DNA of 64,000 nucleotides from Meandrina meandrites (GCA_963693305.1 OY855915.1:1160001-1224000); one strand, 5' to 3'; shown: positions 39,365 through 52,262, counted from the first letter of the stretch. Translations and numbers: made by a program. Notes: a model not told the origin generated them from the letters alone.

Positions 39365-39840
39365 GTTAGCGTTTCTCGTTGTACTCTGCTTACGATTTTG
39401 AACATTAGAGAAAAGAGAGACAGCAAAATTATAAAACATAATCCAGACTTCAGTCTCAGAGTTCTGTTGTGTGTGCTCGTTGAGCGTTATTAGCTTCCAG
39501 TGGATACGCAGAACATGTTGACAGTGAGTGCGGTCCAAGTCGAGAACGACCAGTTACCGATCAGTGTGTAAGAATAGCCGAGTGCTGTAATGGACTGTAT
39601 AAATAATTACCTGGAAGTGGGTTAGGAAAGCAGAGAGGAGGGAGGGGCATCACAACTAGAGAGATACAGAAAGCGATTACTTTATTCACTCTTTTTCATA
39701 AACTGGAAAAGTGGTTAAGAGCTATTAGAGTTGCTTACACTGGAATTAAACTGGGAAATATTTACTCCAGGTGTTTCGATTTCCCCATCTGTCCTGCAGT
39801 AGGAAAGGAACGCCTCTGTTTCACTGGAATCCCGCCTTAA

Positions 39841-40104
39841 GCCTGGTTCTCATATGCCGCCGACCTACCTGCGACAAAATTGCCGGTACTGCCTGGGATA
39901 CCGTTCCCTCATGAGAACATACGCCGCCGACAACAACGATCATCGCAGGTCTTTACGGCGAGCATGCCTGCGAAGTTTAACTTCGCAGGCACTTAAGCGG
40001 ATTTTCCGGAGCACCGGCGATTAAGATATTTTATGAGAACAGTATCTCAGGCATGTACCGGCGGCTATATCGCAGGTAGGTCGGCGGCATCTGAGAACCC
40101 AGGC
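39841..40104. repeat. MITE with about 34-bp terminal inverted repeats
   Basis: Left GCCTGGTTCTCATATGCCGC and right GCGGCATCTGAGAACCCAGGC form long inverted ends (39841-39874 and 40070-40104). A smaller palindrome GCCTGCGAAGTTTAACTTCG lies inside. Confidence 0.78.
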
Positions 40105-40442
40105 ACCTCGTTAATACGGCCAACGGCCGTTAATACGGCCAAATTTCCATGGCCCGTTGGTGGCCGTATTAACGATGTTCCATTGTACATATTTTAAAAA
40201 AGTGCTACTTTATTACGATCAACCAACTGAAAATGTATTTAAAACAACATGGTCTCAAGCTTAGCGGGACTGGGGAGTAAGGCTGATTTACTAAACGAGT
40301 TCTCAGCCACGCAGGTGGCAATGCTGCCAGACTCTGGATGATGAAGAATTTCTCTTAATATTATCGGTAGGTGAGGGGGAGGGGGGAAATTAATTTCTGG
40401 TAAGTGAGGGGGCGGGAGTGCGACTTGATTCTGAGCCATAAT

Positions 40443-41711
40443 AGCCTGCGTAGCAAGCGTTCCCGTGCGAACGAAGTGCTATGTGTCGCGCGAGTAAAGG
40501 TTCTGATCGCGCGAAAATTGAGGCGAGAGCAAAAAAGGAAAAGGAGCAGGGAGGGGGTGGGGCAGCGAGGGAACGCTTGCAAGCAAATCCCACGATTCTG
40601 AAAAACGCCCACATTCAAGGGTGAGTTCATTCATAGATTGACAACTTGTCAATGGCGCTATTTTTTCAGCGAGTCACACACAACAGCATCATTTAGCTTC
40701 AAAATGCCTTTTTAAAAGCCAAAATACTTCAAATTGTCGGGGAATAAAAGAAGCGCTTTCCATCTAGCGAAAGTGATGGTGTCAACACTTAAACTGTAAG
40801 CTTAATTTAAATTTAAAACAGAACAATTTTTTGCGTGCTGAACAAGACCGCTCACATTTCAATCGGCCGGAAACTCGCGAAGGAAAATCACAAAAGCACT
40901 CTACAGTTTGTCTGGAGCTTTTAAATAATTAGTAGAATGTTCGGCTTAAAGAGCAGGTTTTCGTGAGGTTGATACAGTTTAGCAGTTTAACGGTATTATA
41001 TTGTCCTACGGGGGAAAATTTATTTAAAACTGTTTAGCGTCCGCACTGGAAGCGGTTGTTTTGAAAACTGTCAGCGTGAGCAAATTGGCTGGCGTTAAAT
41101 TTTGCAAAACAAAGGATGAGTCGCCGCCGACTTCTTTCACGTCAGAGTAAGTAAAACGACTCGGAAATCTAAGTTGAAGTTGCCAAATAATGCTGGCAAA
41201 ACTTGTTCCTCCTTGCCGTTTTCCTTCGCAACCCGCACAACTGAGCTGAAGAATGTTAAAAGCTTTTGCCAAATCCATCAGACAGGCACAATCAATACAC
41301 AAATTGATGGCATATAATATCCTACGTTGGTCCATCTTCAGAGAACAGGCGAATTCCGCTGAGCTCAGATCTAGTTTATCGAAGCTAGAACGATTCAAAC
41401 AATAAACCGTTTTGTCCTTGTCGCCCGAGTCACGCTCGAATATTATTTCGCGCCCTGGTTCAAATCAATCAGGTGAATTTGATACACTTATCAATCAGCA
41501 TGACCGCGCCGCACCAATCAGAAGCCCCGTTTGTGGACGAACGGGTTTTTCAGAATCGTGGGGTTTGCTTGCAAGCGTTACCTCGCTGCCCCACCCCCTC
41601 CCCGCTCCTTTCCCTTTTTTGCTCTCGCCCCAATTTTCGCGCGACTAGAATCTTCGCTCGCACGTGACACACAGCACTTCGCTCGTACTGGAACGCTTGC
41701 TACGCAGGCTA
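40443..41711. mobile_element. 1.3-kb element with about 170-bp inverted repeats
   Basis: 40443-40615 (AGCCTGCGTAGCAAGCGTTC..., GCGCGAAAATTGAGGCGAGA) is the reverse complement of 41531-41711 with some differences. A minus-strand ORF in the middle (41024-41398, 124 codons) has no recognised domain. Confidence 0.65.
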
Positions 41712-42437
41712 GAGCCATAATTTATCCATCCCCCCTCCCCTTCCTAATTATTGCACAGGATATCAAAGGCCATCTCAGAACGTGCGGCTTTTCAGATTCG
41801 TCATTGGATTCGGAGGCAACACTTTACCTGGCCCGCACCTGGCAGGCAAGGTGCAAAGCAGTTTTTGCATCGTTATACTATTCATGATATTTAATTTCAT
41901 TTGCCAGTTGGAAGAATTTTTCATCCTTGCTGCTTGAAGGTATCTTTGATCAGAAGAAGAGGTGTAAATGAATCTCACGATTTGCCAAGATACCGCGACA
42001 CATTTAGGCTAAGTTGGCGAAGCAAAGGATAAGCCTTCTTAAGTCCAAATGTATGGTCAGAGCACAGAAAAACTAATGTAAAGGAAGAAGGGATAGCACC
42101 TGGACTGTCCCGTCGTCTCCACAAGGCCACCACATTCTTTATCCCAGTTGGTTAAAGTATATTGATCTTGTGGGCGTTTCGCGATCGTCATTCTAGCCAC
42201 ACCCTTTCTACCATCCAGCGCAAACGTCTTTTAGACTCGTCACGCGTTGTCCCCCATGTGTAGGAGATAATATTGCGCGACGAGCCCAACGAGTGTCCAC
42301 TCTTAACACTTTAATTTTTTAACTTCATTCGTTATGGCCGATTGCTAATATTTTACATACTGAGGTCGTTGGAGCGAGGTCGGGGGGGGGGGGGGGGGGA
42401 GGAGGGGGTGCAATTTTTGAACCGTCTCGACTAAGGA

Positions 42438-42960
42438 ACAACTTTAAAGCAAGGGACCGCAAACGAAAATGCTGCTAATGTGGGATCCTACATTAGCAGC
42501 ATTTTCGTTTGCGGTCCCTTGCTTTAAAGTTGTGCTTTTACGTATTTTTTGGACCGTAGATCTTTTTAGATCCGATATGCTGCGTTTTTATTCAGCATGG
42601 TTGTGTCCATGCGCTTAAATGTTCGGAATGGCCGTGCCATCCACATTTAAGACAATTCGCTTTGTGAGACATCATCGTGACACTTTGGTCTTCTTGTCCC
42701 CCGAAACACGTGATGTGGCACTGCGTGATTCGGGGGACAAGTGAGTTCAAAGTACGGAACTTGAGTGTACATTGGGCAATCTATTTGCGTTGGCTCTTTC
42801 GCTGGCGTTATTTAGATTTGCTACACCGTGCTGACGAGTTCCAAAAAGAACGAAACAGCTGTCCACGGTTGCAATCCCACTATATCGGTTCTAGTCGTGT
42901 TGGTGTCTCACAAAGTTTACTTTTTATGTAGTACGATCAGCCTTGCAGTATTGTTTGTCG
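42438..42960. mobile_element. Palindromic repeat related to 14800-15123
   Basis: 42438-42533 is a 96-bp palindrome, perfect except one mismatched pair, with a GGATCC centre. A second hairpin (CTTGTCCCCCGAA / TTCGGGGGACAAG) lies at about 42689-42741. The rest matches the inverted partner at 14875-15060. Confidence 0.7.
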
Positions 42961-43098
42961 ACTAAGGAAGGTTTTTTTTTCTTTTACGAAACATACGTGG
43001 GGAGAGGGATAAAATTTTAAGAGGCAGCAATAGCATAACATTGCTCTAGCTTATTAAATAAAAATAAAAAACAAGTTAAATATAACAGACAGGGTGCG

Positions 43099-43100
<2 letters not shown>

Positions 43101-43151
<51 letters not shown>

Positions 43152-43162
43152 TATTATTATTA
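43101..43162. repeat. (TTA)n microsatellite
   Basis: Trinucleotide tract with one interruption, next to a LINE 3' tail. Confidence 0.9.
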
Positions 43163-43166
43163 AAAA

Positions 43167-43254
43167 AACAAAATTTTGTATCTATATATTTTTAACCACA
43201 TACACCTAAGATTCAAGTTTGTATGAAAAGTGCTCAATAAAGTTTTGTATTATA

Positions 43255-43292
<38 letters not shown>
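43167..43292 (+). mobile_element. LINE 3' tail, 5'-truncated, with (ATT)n
   Basis: 43167-43245 is nearly identical to 59906-59985, the 3' end of the LINE fragment at 59095 (CACCTAAGATTCAAGTTTGT, GTGCTCAATAAAGTTTTGTA), followed by an ATT microsatellite tail. Confidence 0.75.
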
Positions 43293-43296
<4 letters not shown>

Positions 43297-44840
43297 AAAT
43301 TTAAAGACGATCTCTGGCTAAAAATATTTAAAAAGTACGAGCTTTCGACTGTTTGAACTACAGTCTTCAACGGGTAAAAAAGAATGACGAAATATGAATA
43401 TAAATGTGTAAGAATAAAAAAGAATGGACTATGTAAATTAATTATGAATGTGTGTAAAAAGAATGTTGTATTGCCCAGGGAGTGGGCAGGAATTGTTATC
43501 AGCATTTGGAGTGACCATGGAATGCCACGATTCTAGTGTTTTTCTTGTTCGGAAGCTGCCTTTGTCGATTACGGAGGCGTTATTAAAGTCAATGGAATGG
43601 TCATGGGACCATGCATGGTTCGCAATTCTGGAGCCTTTAGCCGCTGTTTTTACATTTCTTAAATGTTCTTTTCTTCGCGTGTTAAATGCTCTGCCAGTTT
43701 CACCAATGTAACACCACGAACAGTCGGCGCAAGGAATTTTGTAAACAACGTTGGTTTGTAAATCCGGAGCAGGGCGAAACTTCGGGGCCGGGAACTGCTG
43801 TTGTAGAGTGTTCATTGGCTTATTTGTGACCGAGATATCATACTTCTTCAAGACGCGGGTCAAGGGCTCAGTTACACCTTTGATATATGGAAGGGACGCG
43901 AAAGACTTGCGTGACTCAGTAGATTCGACTAAATTGAAAAACATTCCAACAAGTTCCTCAGGGGATAAATTTGGCGGTGGTCGAGTTTTTTTGGTCTGTA
44001 AATCGTGGATAAGTTTTGACGGATAGCCATTAGACTCCAGCGCTGCGTAAACATGATTAAGTTCGCGTTCTTTCCCTTCAGATGTGTTAGGTAAATTCAA
44101 CGCTCTATGTAGGAGGGTTGCTGCCGTGCTCTCTTTGTGTTTTTTGTCATGGTGGGAATTAAAATCTAAGTATCTGTCTGTGTGTGTCGGTTTTCTATAG
44201 ACATCCACAGAAATTGCTCCATTGCTGCGAGAAACCAATGTGTCAAGGAAAGAGATTTTTCCATTGCATTCTTGTTCAATGGTGAAAGAAATGTTAGCGT
44301 CTATTGAATTGAGGGTGTCATGGAAGGCTGTAACTCCATTCTTTTTAATGATGCAAAAGCTGTCATCAACGTAACGTTTCCAAATTTTAGGTGCAACAGG
44401 TGACGCATTGATAGCAGATTCCTCGATATCTTCCATGCAGAGATTGGCCACAACGGGACTGACAGGACTTCCCATGGCACATCCGTGAATCTGTTTGTAG
44501 ATTTTGTCGTTGAAGACGAAATAGTTGTTCGACAAAGTGAAGTTAAGCAGAGAAACAATGTCACTGATGTTTAGATTTGTCCTGGAGAGGAGAGATGTGT
44601 CATCTTCCAGTTTTTTCTTGATGTAGTCACACGCTTTGTTTACAGGGATTGCAGTAAATAGTGAAACATTCTTTTTACACACATTCATAATTAATTTACA
44701 TAGTCCATTCTTTTTTATTCTTACACATTTATATTCATATTTCGTCATTCTTTTTTACCCGTTGAAGACTGTAGTTCAAACAGTCGAAAGCTCGTACTTT
44801 TTAAATATTTTTAGCCAGAGATCGTCTTTAAATTTTTAAT
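43292..44840 (-). mobile_element. Penelope-like retroelement with 176-bp inverted repeats
   Basis: 43292-43467 and 44665-44840 are inverted copies of equal length (176 bp) and, as far as read, identical. Between them lies a minus-strand frame for reverse transcriptase followed by a GIY-YIG endonuclease, the hallmark of Penelope-like elements. The right repeat joins the coding region inside the first catalytic motif of the RT, so the copy is 5'-truncated. TTA/ATT microsatellites flank both sides. Confidence 0.88.
43438..44748 (-). pseudogene. Reverse transcriptase / GIY-YIG fragment (Penelope-like)
   Basis: An open frame of 436 codons whose first about 26 residues are read through the inverted repeat and are not true protein. 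From 44670 downwards it reads VSLFTAIPVNKA (RT motif A without its aspartate), IHGCAMGSPVSPVVANLCME, KRYVDDSF with the YVDD catalytic pair, FLDTLV and VYRKPTHTD (end of RT), a linker, and VVYKIPCADCSWCYIGETGR...KEHL, the GIY-YIG nuclease with its cysteine knuckle. The frame is otherwise uninterrupted, suggesting recent insertion, but the missing N-terminal RT half makes the copy inactive. Confidence 0.85.
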
Positions 44841-44876
44841 ATGTTTAACCCTGGCTACGGTCCTTCAATATTTTTA

Positions 44877-44945
<69 letters not shown>
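44877..44945. repeat. (TTA)n microsatellite
   Basis: About 69 bp of TTA on the right side of the Penelope-like element. Confidence 0.9.
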
Positions 44946-45369
44946 TTCGTTTTTGCATTGCGAAGAGAGGAACAATTTCGATCAAAGACAATTTCTTGAA
45001 AGTCTTTTTAGCGCACTCCTCCCCCTTCCCTCCCAGTACTTACTTTAAAACAGTTCACAGTTGCACCTGTTTCAGACCAATATATAAATAACAAGAGTTG
45101 AAAATAGCAAATCGCTTGTCGTCACTTGAAGTTACAGTGGCGGATCCAGACCTTCTCCCAAGGGGTGGGCGCTTTTCAGTGAAGGCTCGACTATGAATGT
45201 TGAATTCTGCTAAGATAATTCCTGGAGATCAAAGTAAATGCGCTATTTCCGAAAAAAAAAAAATAAGTGGGTGCGGCCAGGGCCCCTCCAGGCCCCTCCC
45301 CTGGATCCGACACCGTGTTATCCGTCTAATTTCTTAAATCGCAAGTAGAGTGCAAAGAGGAACGCCAAT

Positions 45370-45615
45370 GAATACGTCCAAGATTTTACTTTCTCGCTAA
45401 TTGTTTTGATTCTGAAACGTACATTAAACGTGCTCAAACGTACTCAAATCAACACCGGGGCCTCGATTAAACGCCCGGGCATTTATTAAATAAAAAAAAA
45501 TAATAAAAAAAAAAACGGCGTTTATATGAGGCAGGCGTTTGGTCGGTGTCCGGCGTTTTATTGAGAAAATACGGTACGTCCAAGATTTCACTTTCTCGCA
45601 AATTGTTTCGATTCA
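45370..45615. repeat. Fragments of the ACCGTATTTTCTCA family
   Basis: 45556-45613 (GAGAAAATACGGTACGTCCA...) is the reverse complement of 38899-38950. A second related stretch, GTCCAAGATTTTACTTTCTC, is at about 45379. Confidence 0.6.
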
Positions 45616-45759
45616 TCCCCTACGGACTTCTCTGCTTTTCAAGCCGCCATTTAGAAAATCGTTGCGGAGAAGGCGCTGCGGACGAGGTTGCATTTTGCAA
45701 GGTTTAGGTCGTCAGCACTAACTTGAGATTGAAAAATCTTAAGGTAGTCAGAAAAAAAA

Positions 45760-48700
45760 AAACAATTGCTGTAGTTATATTAGATGAAGGAAAAGACAGA
45801 TAAAGTTTGTTATCGTCAACATCGCAGGCAGATTTGCAGTGTACAGGGACAGACAGCAGGTCAATATAGACTCAAGCATTTGATTACAAGAAAAGAAAAA
45901 CCGCATTACTAAATATTTCGTATTTGTGATCTAAGGGAGTTAATGTCGAGTTGTGACAGTGTTTTTGTTTTCATCAAAAAGAGTGTAAGTGAACGTTAAA
46001 AATCATTTATTGTATGACGTATTTTACCAGATTTCGATTCAGTTAGCGTTTTGAGATACTGTTCTTCTTTAATTTTCTAGAAACCAACGTCAATACCTAA
46101 AGTTATCGTGACGCTAAACTAATATTTTTAACACATTTTTAAAAAGGTTAAAGCAGGAGCGGCCCTTGTAAAATTACATTTTTTTCATCCCTCAATGAAT
46201 ATAAAACGGCAAAATCAGTCTTATGGAAGCTACCCAAAGAAAGTTTAAATATTTACATACAAGGTATTAAAAAAATTTTTGACGTTACCCTCAGAATTTA
46301 CCCCTAACTGATATGAATACCTATCTAACCGTTGCGGAAAAAATCATCACGCATATCGCAGTATAATCAATGTTTAAAAGTGCACAATGAAGGGCTAGAA
46401 AAACCAAAGTTATTGCTGCTTTTTAAGTTTCCAGTGAAGCAGGCAGGAAGGAATGTTTACTGAAGGCAGAATGAAGTCTTTAATTTTCCAATGGGTGTTC
46501 ATTGCGCACGGAATCAGTCATATAAAATTTGAATGGGATGAATGGGACAAGCAGGAGTCTTGAGCGAGACGAAATTAGGAAAACGGGAAGAGATCGTTCT
46601 TATTTATGCTAGAAGCTTTTAACGTATCAAACTTTCCGTTAGGATTTTGGCTTGAAAGTAAGTCTAACTTTTCGCTCCTTTTATGGCCTTAACTATTGTT
46701 TGATGGAAATGACTCTATTGTTTGCAATAGTTAGGAATCACCGAAGAGTAGCCATACCCATATCGCAGTATAATCAATGGTTAAAAGTGCACAATGGAGG
46801 GCTAGAAAAACCAAAGTTATTGCTGCTTTTTAAGTTTCCAGTGAAGCAGGCAGGAAGGAATGTTTACTGAAGGCAGAATGAAGTCTTTAATTTTCCAATG
46901 GGTGTTCATTGCGCACGGAATCAGTCATATAAAATTTGAATGGGATGAATCGGTCAAGCAGGAGTCGGGAACAAGAGGCTATTAGCAAAACGGGAAGAGA
47001 TTGTTCTTATTTATGCAAGGAGCATTTAACGTATCAAACTTTCGGTTACGATTTTGGCTTGAAAGTAAGTCTAACTTTTCGCTCCTTTTATGGCCTTAAC
47101 TATTGTTTGATGGAAAGGGGCTCTATTGTTTGTGCGACAATAGTTAGGAATCACCGAAGCGTAGCCACATAACCGAGCACGAAATTCAAAATTTTTCGAA
47201 AGCGATGAGTGTTACAAACCTAGGATTTGTGGGGGAGGGTGAGGGAATGACTGTTGTAGCTTGGACACATCTAAAAGGGAGTGGGGTGGGGGAAGTTTGA
47301 GACAAAGCCTTATAGAAATCAAAAACCCCCTCGCCCCCATAAAAGCGAACAAACTCTGGCCATGATAGCGCTATCGCAACCGAACTTGAAAGTTCGCAAT
47401 AAAAGAACTGAATGTAGTAGGTCAGCTGGTGATGTAAAATGGTTCGCCAGAGCCCGCGTTACCCATATCTAGGGGAACGGGAATGTGTAGCAGCAAAAGA
47501 AATGCAGGTGTGACTTTGACAGCTATCTTTTGTCTCGTGGGATGATGGTGATTAACATATTTTGGAGCCAAAATATAATTTTGCAAAAGAAGGAAAGCTA
47601 GACATAATTAGAAATTAAACATCTTATTAGCAAAGCACTTTAGCGGTTGTTAAAACTAATTTTGATAAAACGAGTACCACGTCATTAAAAATTGTTTCCG
47701 TTACTCTCTAATTACCTTAATTAAAAAGCTTAAATGAAGAGCTGTTGAAAATTCTAATAATAAAAGAAGATTGAACAGAAACAAGAGAAAATAAGTTTTT
47801 TATTCGAAACAGGAGCTCCTGACAGACGAGTCCACGTTTGCATCTATAAGGTAAGATAATTCTTTGAAAATTCGAAGTAACGTATCAAACTTTCGGTTAG
47901 TGTTTTGGCTGGACAGTAAGTCTAACACTTTTTGCTCATTTTATGGGCTGAACTATTGTTTGATGGAAAGGGGCTCTATTGTTTGTAAGACAATAGTTAG
48001 GAATCGCCGAAGCGTAGCCAGATCACCGAGCACGAAATACAAATTAAATTCTTCGAAAGCGATGTGTTACAAACCTAGGCTTTGTGGGGGAGGGTGTGGA
48101 AATGATTATTGTAGCTTGGACACATCTAAAAGGGAGTGGGGTGGGGGAATTTTGAGACAAAGCCTCACATATTTCAAACACTCCTAAACTAAATACAAGT
48201 CAGCTGGTCTTTTTCCGCACCGTTATGTCCTTGTACAAGGGTTGTAGCGTGTTATCAAACTACTTTCGCTTCCCTCGCCCCATAAAAGCGAACAAACTCT
48301 GGCCATGATAGCGCTATCGCAACCGAACTTGAAAGTTCGCAATAGAACAACTGAATAACGAAATGCAGGTGTGACTTTGTCTCGCGTGATGATGGCGATT
48401 AACATATTTTGGAGTCAAAATATAATTTTGCAAAAGAAGAAAAGCTAGACATAATTAGAAATTAAACATCTTATTAGAAAAAGCTCTCGCTTAAATTTTA
48501 GCGGTTGTTAAAACTAATTTGGATAAAACGAGTACCAAGTCATTAAAAATTGTTTCTGTTACTCTCTAATTACCTTAATTAAAAAGATTATATGAAGAAC
48601 TGTTGAAAATTCTAATAATAAAAGAAGATTGGACAGAAACAAGAGAAAATGAGTTTTTTCTTCGAAACAGGAGCTGCTAACAGAATGTCAATATTATTCC

Positions 48701-50720
48701 AATATTATTTCTTTCAAGAAATTCCTTGTTACTTGTCATCATAGTTACCAGTTGTGTTAATGAAAGACAGAACGTCCTTTATGATAGAATTCTTGGTTAA
48801 GTGGGGCGCTTTACACTGAAAGAACGGTACAAAAAAGAAACGACACGTTTGCATCTGTAAGGTAAGATAATTCTTTGAAAATTCGAAGTAACGTATTAAC
48901 CTTTCGGTCAGGATTTGGGCTGGACAGTAAGTCTAACACTTTTCGCTCATTTTATGGGCTGAACTATTGTTTGATGGAAAGGGGCTCTATTGTTTCTAAC
49001 ACAACAGTTAGGAATCGCCGATGCGTAGCCAGATCACCGAGCGCGAAATACAAATTAAATTCTTCGAAAGCGATAAGTGTTACAAGCCAGATCCTCATTC
49101 AAATTGTCGATTGCTGTAGTTATATTAGATGAAGGAAAAGGCAGGTAGAGTTTGTTATCGTCAACATAGCAGGCAGATTTGCAGTGTACAGGGACAGACA
49201 GCAGGTCAATATTGACTAAAGCATTTGATTACAAGAAAAGAAAAACCGCATTACTAAATATTTCGTGTTTGTGATCTAAGGGAGTTAATGTCGAGTTGTG
49301 ACAGTGTTTTTGTTTTCATGAAGAAGAGTGTAAGTGAACGTTAAAAATCATTTATTGTATGACGTATTTTAACAGATTTCGATTCAGTTAGCGTTTTGAG
49401 ATACTGTTCTTCTTTAATTTTCTAGTAACCAACGTCAAAAGTTATCGTGACGCTAAACTAATATTTTTAACACATTTTAAAAAAGTTAAAGCAGGTGCAA
49501 CCTTTGTTGTAAGTGCAGACTGAGAACACGTAGATCGAACGTAGAAGTAAACTGATTGTTCTCGCCTTAGATGAAAAACATTATCCTCATGAACTTTATT
49601 AAAAGTTAGGAAGAAATACGAAAGAGATTCGCGTTGCTAAAATGTGTAAAAAGCGATACTGTGCAAAAGCTCAGTGTAATAGGCCCTTGTAAAACTACTT
49701 TTTTCATCCCAGCCTCAATGAATGTAAAAACGGCGAAATCAGTCTTAAGGAAGCTACCAGAAGAAATTTTAAATATTTACGTATAAGGTATTAAAAAATT
49801 TTTCACGTTACCCTTAAAATTTACCGCTAACTGATATGAATACCTATCTAACCCTTGCGGAAAAAATTATCACGCATATGGCAGTATCATAATGTTCAAA
49901 AGTGCACGATGAAGGGCTAGAAAAACCACAGTTATTGCTGCTTTTTAAGTTTGCATTGAAGCCGTCAGGAACGAATGTTTACCGAAGGCAGAAGGATGTC
50001 TTTAATTTTCCAATGGACGTTCATTGCGCACGGAATCAGTCATATAAAATTTGAATGGGATGAATCGGACAAGCAGTAGTCGGGAGCGAGACGCAATTAG
50101 CAAAACGGGAATAGATCGTTCTTTTTTATGCTAGAAGCACTTAACGTATCAAACTTTCGGTTAGGATTTTGGCTAGACAGTGAGTCTAACTTTTCGCTCA
50201 TTTTATGGCCTTAACTATTGTTTGATGGAAAGGGGCTCTATTGTTTGTACGACAATAGTTAGGAATCGCCGATGCGTAGCCAGATAACCGAGGGCAAAAT
50301 ACAAATTAAATTCTTCGAAAGCAATAAGTGTTACAAACCTAGGCTTTGTGGGGGAAGGTGTGGGAATGATTATTGTAGCTTGGACACATCTAAAAGGGAG
50401 TGGGTGGGGGGAATTTTAAGACAAAGCCGTTTAGAAATTAAACACTCCTAAACTAAATACAAGTCTGCTGGTCTTTTTCCGCACCGTTATGTCCTAGTAC
50501 AGGGGCTGTAGCGCGTTATCACACTACTTTGGCTTCCCTCGCCCCCATAAGAGCGAACAAACTCTGGCCATGGTGGGCTATCGCAACTGAACTTGAAAGT
50601 TCGCAATAGAACAACTGAATATAGTAGGTCAGCCGGTGATGTACAGTGGTTCGCCAGAGCCCAGATTAGCCATATCTAGGGGAACTGGAATGTGTAGCAG
50701 CAAACTAAATGCTGGACAAA
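45760..50720. repeat. 5-kb block of interleaved direct repeats
   Basis: At least four kinds of segments recur in direct orientation: 45765-46150 with 49110-49500; 46160-46410 with 49680-49925; 46406-46545 with 46812-46952 and 49930-50065; and a segment starting AACGTATCAAACTTTC at about 46625, 47027, 47878, 48890 and 50143. A GTGGGGGAGGGTG segment follows three of the last. There is no ORF over 107 codons and no recognised protein. Confidence 0.8.
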
Positions 50721-52140
50721 TTAAAAACAATCGAAAGAAACTTTGTTTCGGATTAAATGTCTTTAAAATTAAGCAAAGAAATTTTCGAAAAGCGACAAAA
50801 TAATGGAATTCGACTTGCAAGCGTGTTCAAATTTGCATATAACTTAAATTACAGTATTCACGCTTAAGCAAAAGTTTAATTGATTTTAGCAGACTTCTTT
50901 TGCAGTCAAATTTTTCACTTCATGGCTAACCGATCCTTCCAAACACCCAAAAATTCCATCCAAATTGGTAGCAATACTGAAGTCTTGAAAAGCTGCCTAA
51001 GTCCGTAAACAAGTTTGTCAATTGCATACAAAATACATTCGTAAGCGCCAAAGCGCCAAGACACATGGCCTCGTTGCCGTCATAAATTCTTTACCAGCAA
51101 GGTTTTGGAACTCTGTAATTCACAATCCTCCATTATGGAGCCACCTGGAAATTGATTGGTTTTTCGTATTTTCATTTTAAGCCCCAGAAAAGTAAATATT
51201 TCCCTGTTCAGAACATGGCCTTTGACGATCGTTGAGATCGGTCAGAACTCGGGAAAATGACGACTGCCGATGAATTTGAACACAACGATAATGCATGAGT
51301 CAATTCCAGCATTGTATTGGCCTATAAACGCCTCCATCGCGAATACGCGACTCACTGCACGGTTTCGAAACCACGTGTCAAATGCCCGGGGCTCAACCCG
51401 AGGTACGCAAATGCCCCACCCTCGGGTCGGGTAACATTAGGAAATGCGCCGCGGTTTCCCGGGGGGGGGGGGGGGGGGATGGACACTGCTTCGTGATCTT
51501 ATTGGCTACCGAAGTTTCTATTGTTACATTACAAGATGATGACAAAGGATGCCGGTATCGATGGGTACGGCATCCAAAAACTGATGGACCATATTTCTTT
51601 TGATGATGATTATGATTATGTCTGTGACTATGATTGCGTTGATCTTATTTGTAGTGGGAACGTTAATATCATAACAAAATAATCTTAATATTGGTCCATT
51701 GTGTTATGACCAATAAACGACTAGGGATGGATTCATTTTGCGATCGTGGCAGCTGTAGAAGAGAGCTGACAAGTGTAGTAGAAAGTTTGAGGCGACCGTT
51801 GCCACTAAAATATTTGAAGCTTGTGGTTATGAATATTTGATTTTGATTATGTTTATGAGCCTTATGCCGCTAGTGGGAACAAAATCTTAGGGATGTGCAA
51901 AGCCTGCGTCTAGCGTTTCAGAGAGGTTAATCTCTTCCGAACTGGTTTCATTGCATAAACTTTGTGATTCAATACTCGGTTGACTTTTCACGGACACTTG
52001 CAGATAAACCTTTTTCTTTCGCCGCACGAGGTGTACTCACAAAGACTCCTTACTCAAAGGATGGCAAATATGTTTTCGCTTTAAATTAATTCTATCAAGA
52101 CTGGGCTGAGTGGAAAGCAAATCACATGCATTTCGTCTTC
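50721..52140. other. No recognised feature
   Basis: Mixed intergenic sequence with a G run at about 51462-51478. No coding domain, RNA gene or paired repeat was recognised. Confidence 0.4.
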
Positions 52141-52262
52141 ATGAAATATGGACTATTCATCGAGTCACGAGCGTGGGACAAAGAAAAACTGATTCCCCGA
52201 CGGGAATCGAACCCAGGTCATCCATGCTCGTGAGATGATGAATAATCCATCTTTCATATTTC
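52141..52262 (-). repeat. tRNA-derived hairpin repeat
   Basis: On the minus strand GGGTTCGATTCCCG is a good pol III B box / T arm. Around it, GAAATATG...ATTCAT...CACGAGC is present on both sides in inverted orientation, so the whole folds into a hairpin. There is no acceptor stem or anticodon arm, so it is a SINE-like or tRNA-relic repeat, not a tRNA gene. Confidence 0.55.

Noticed and set aside
43751..44026. Plus-strand ORFs opposite the Penelope-like frame
   Set aside because: Shadows of the minus-strand RT/GIY-YIG frame.
45760..50720. CRISPR-like array
   Set aside because: Units are long, unevenly spaced and without short identical repeats and unique spacers; the genome is eukaryotic.
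52180..52262. Functional tRNA gene on the minus strand
   Set aside because: Only a B box/T arm is present; no acceptor stem, A box or anticodon arm can be built.
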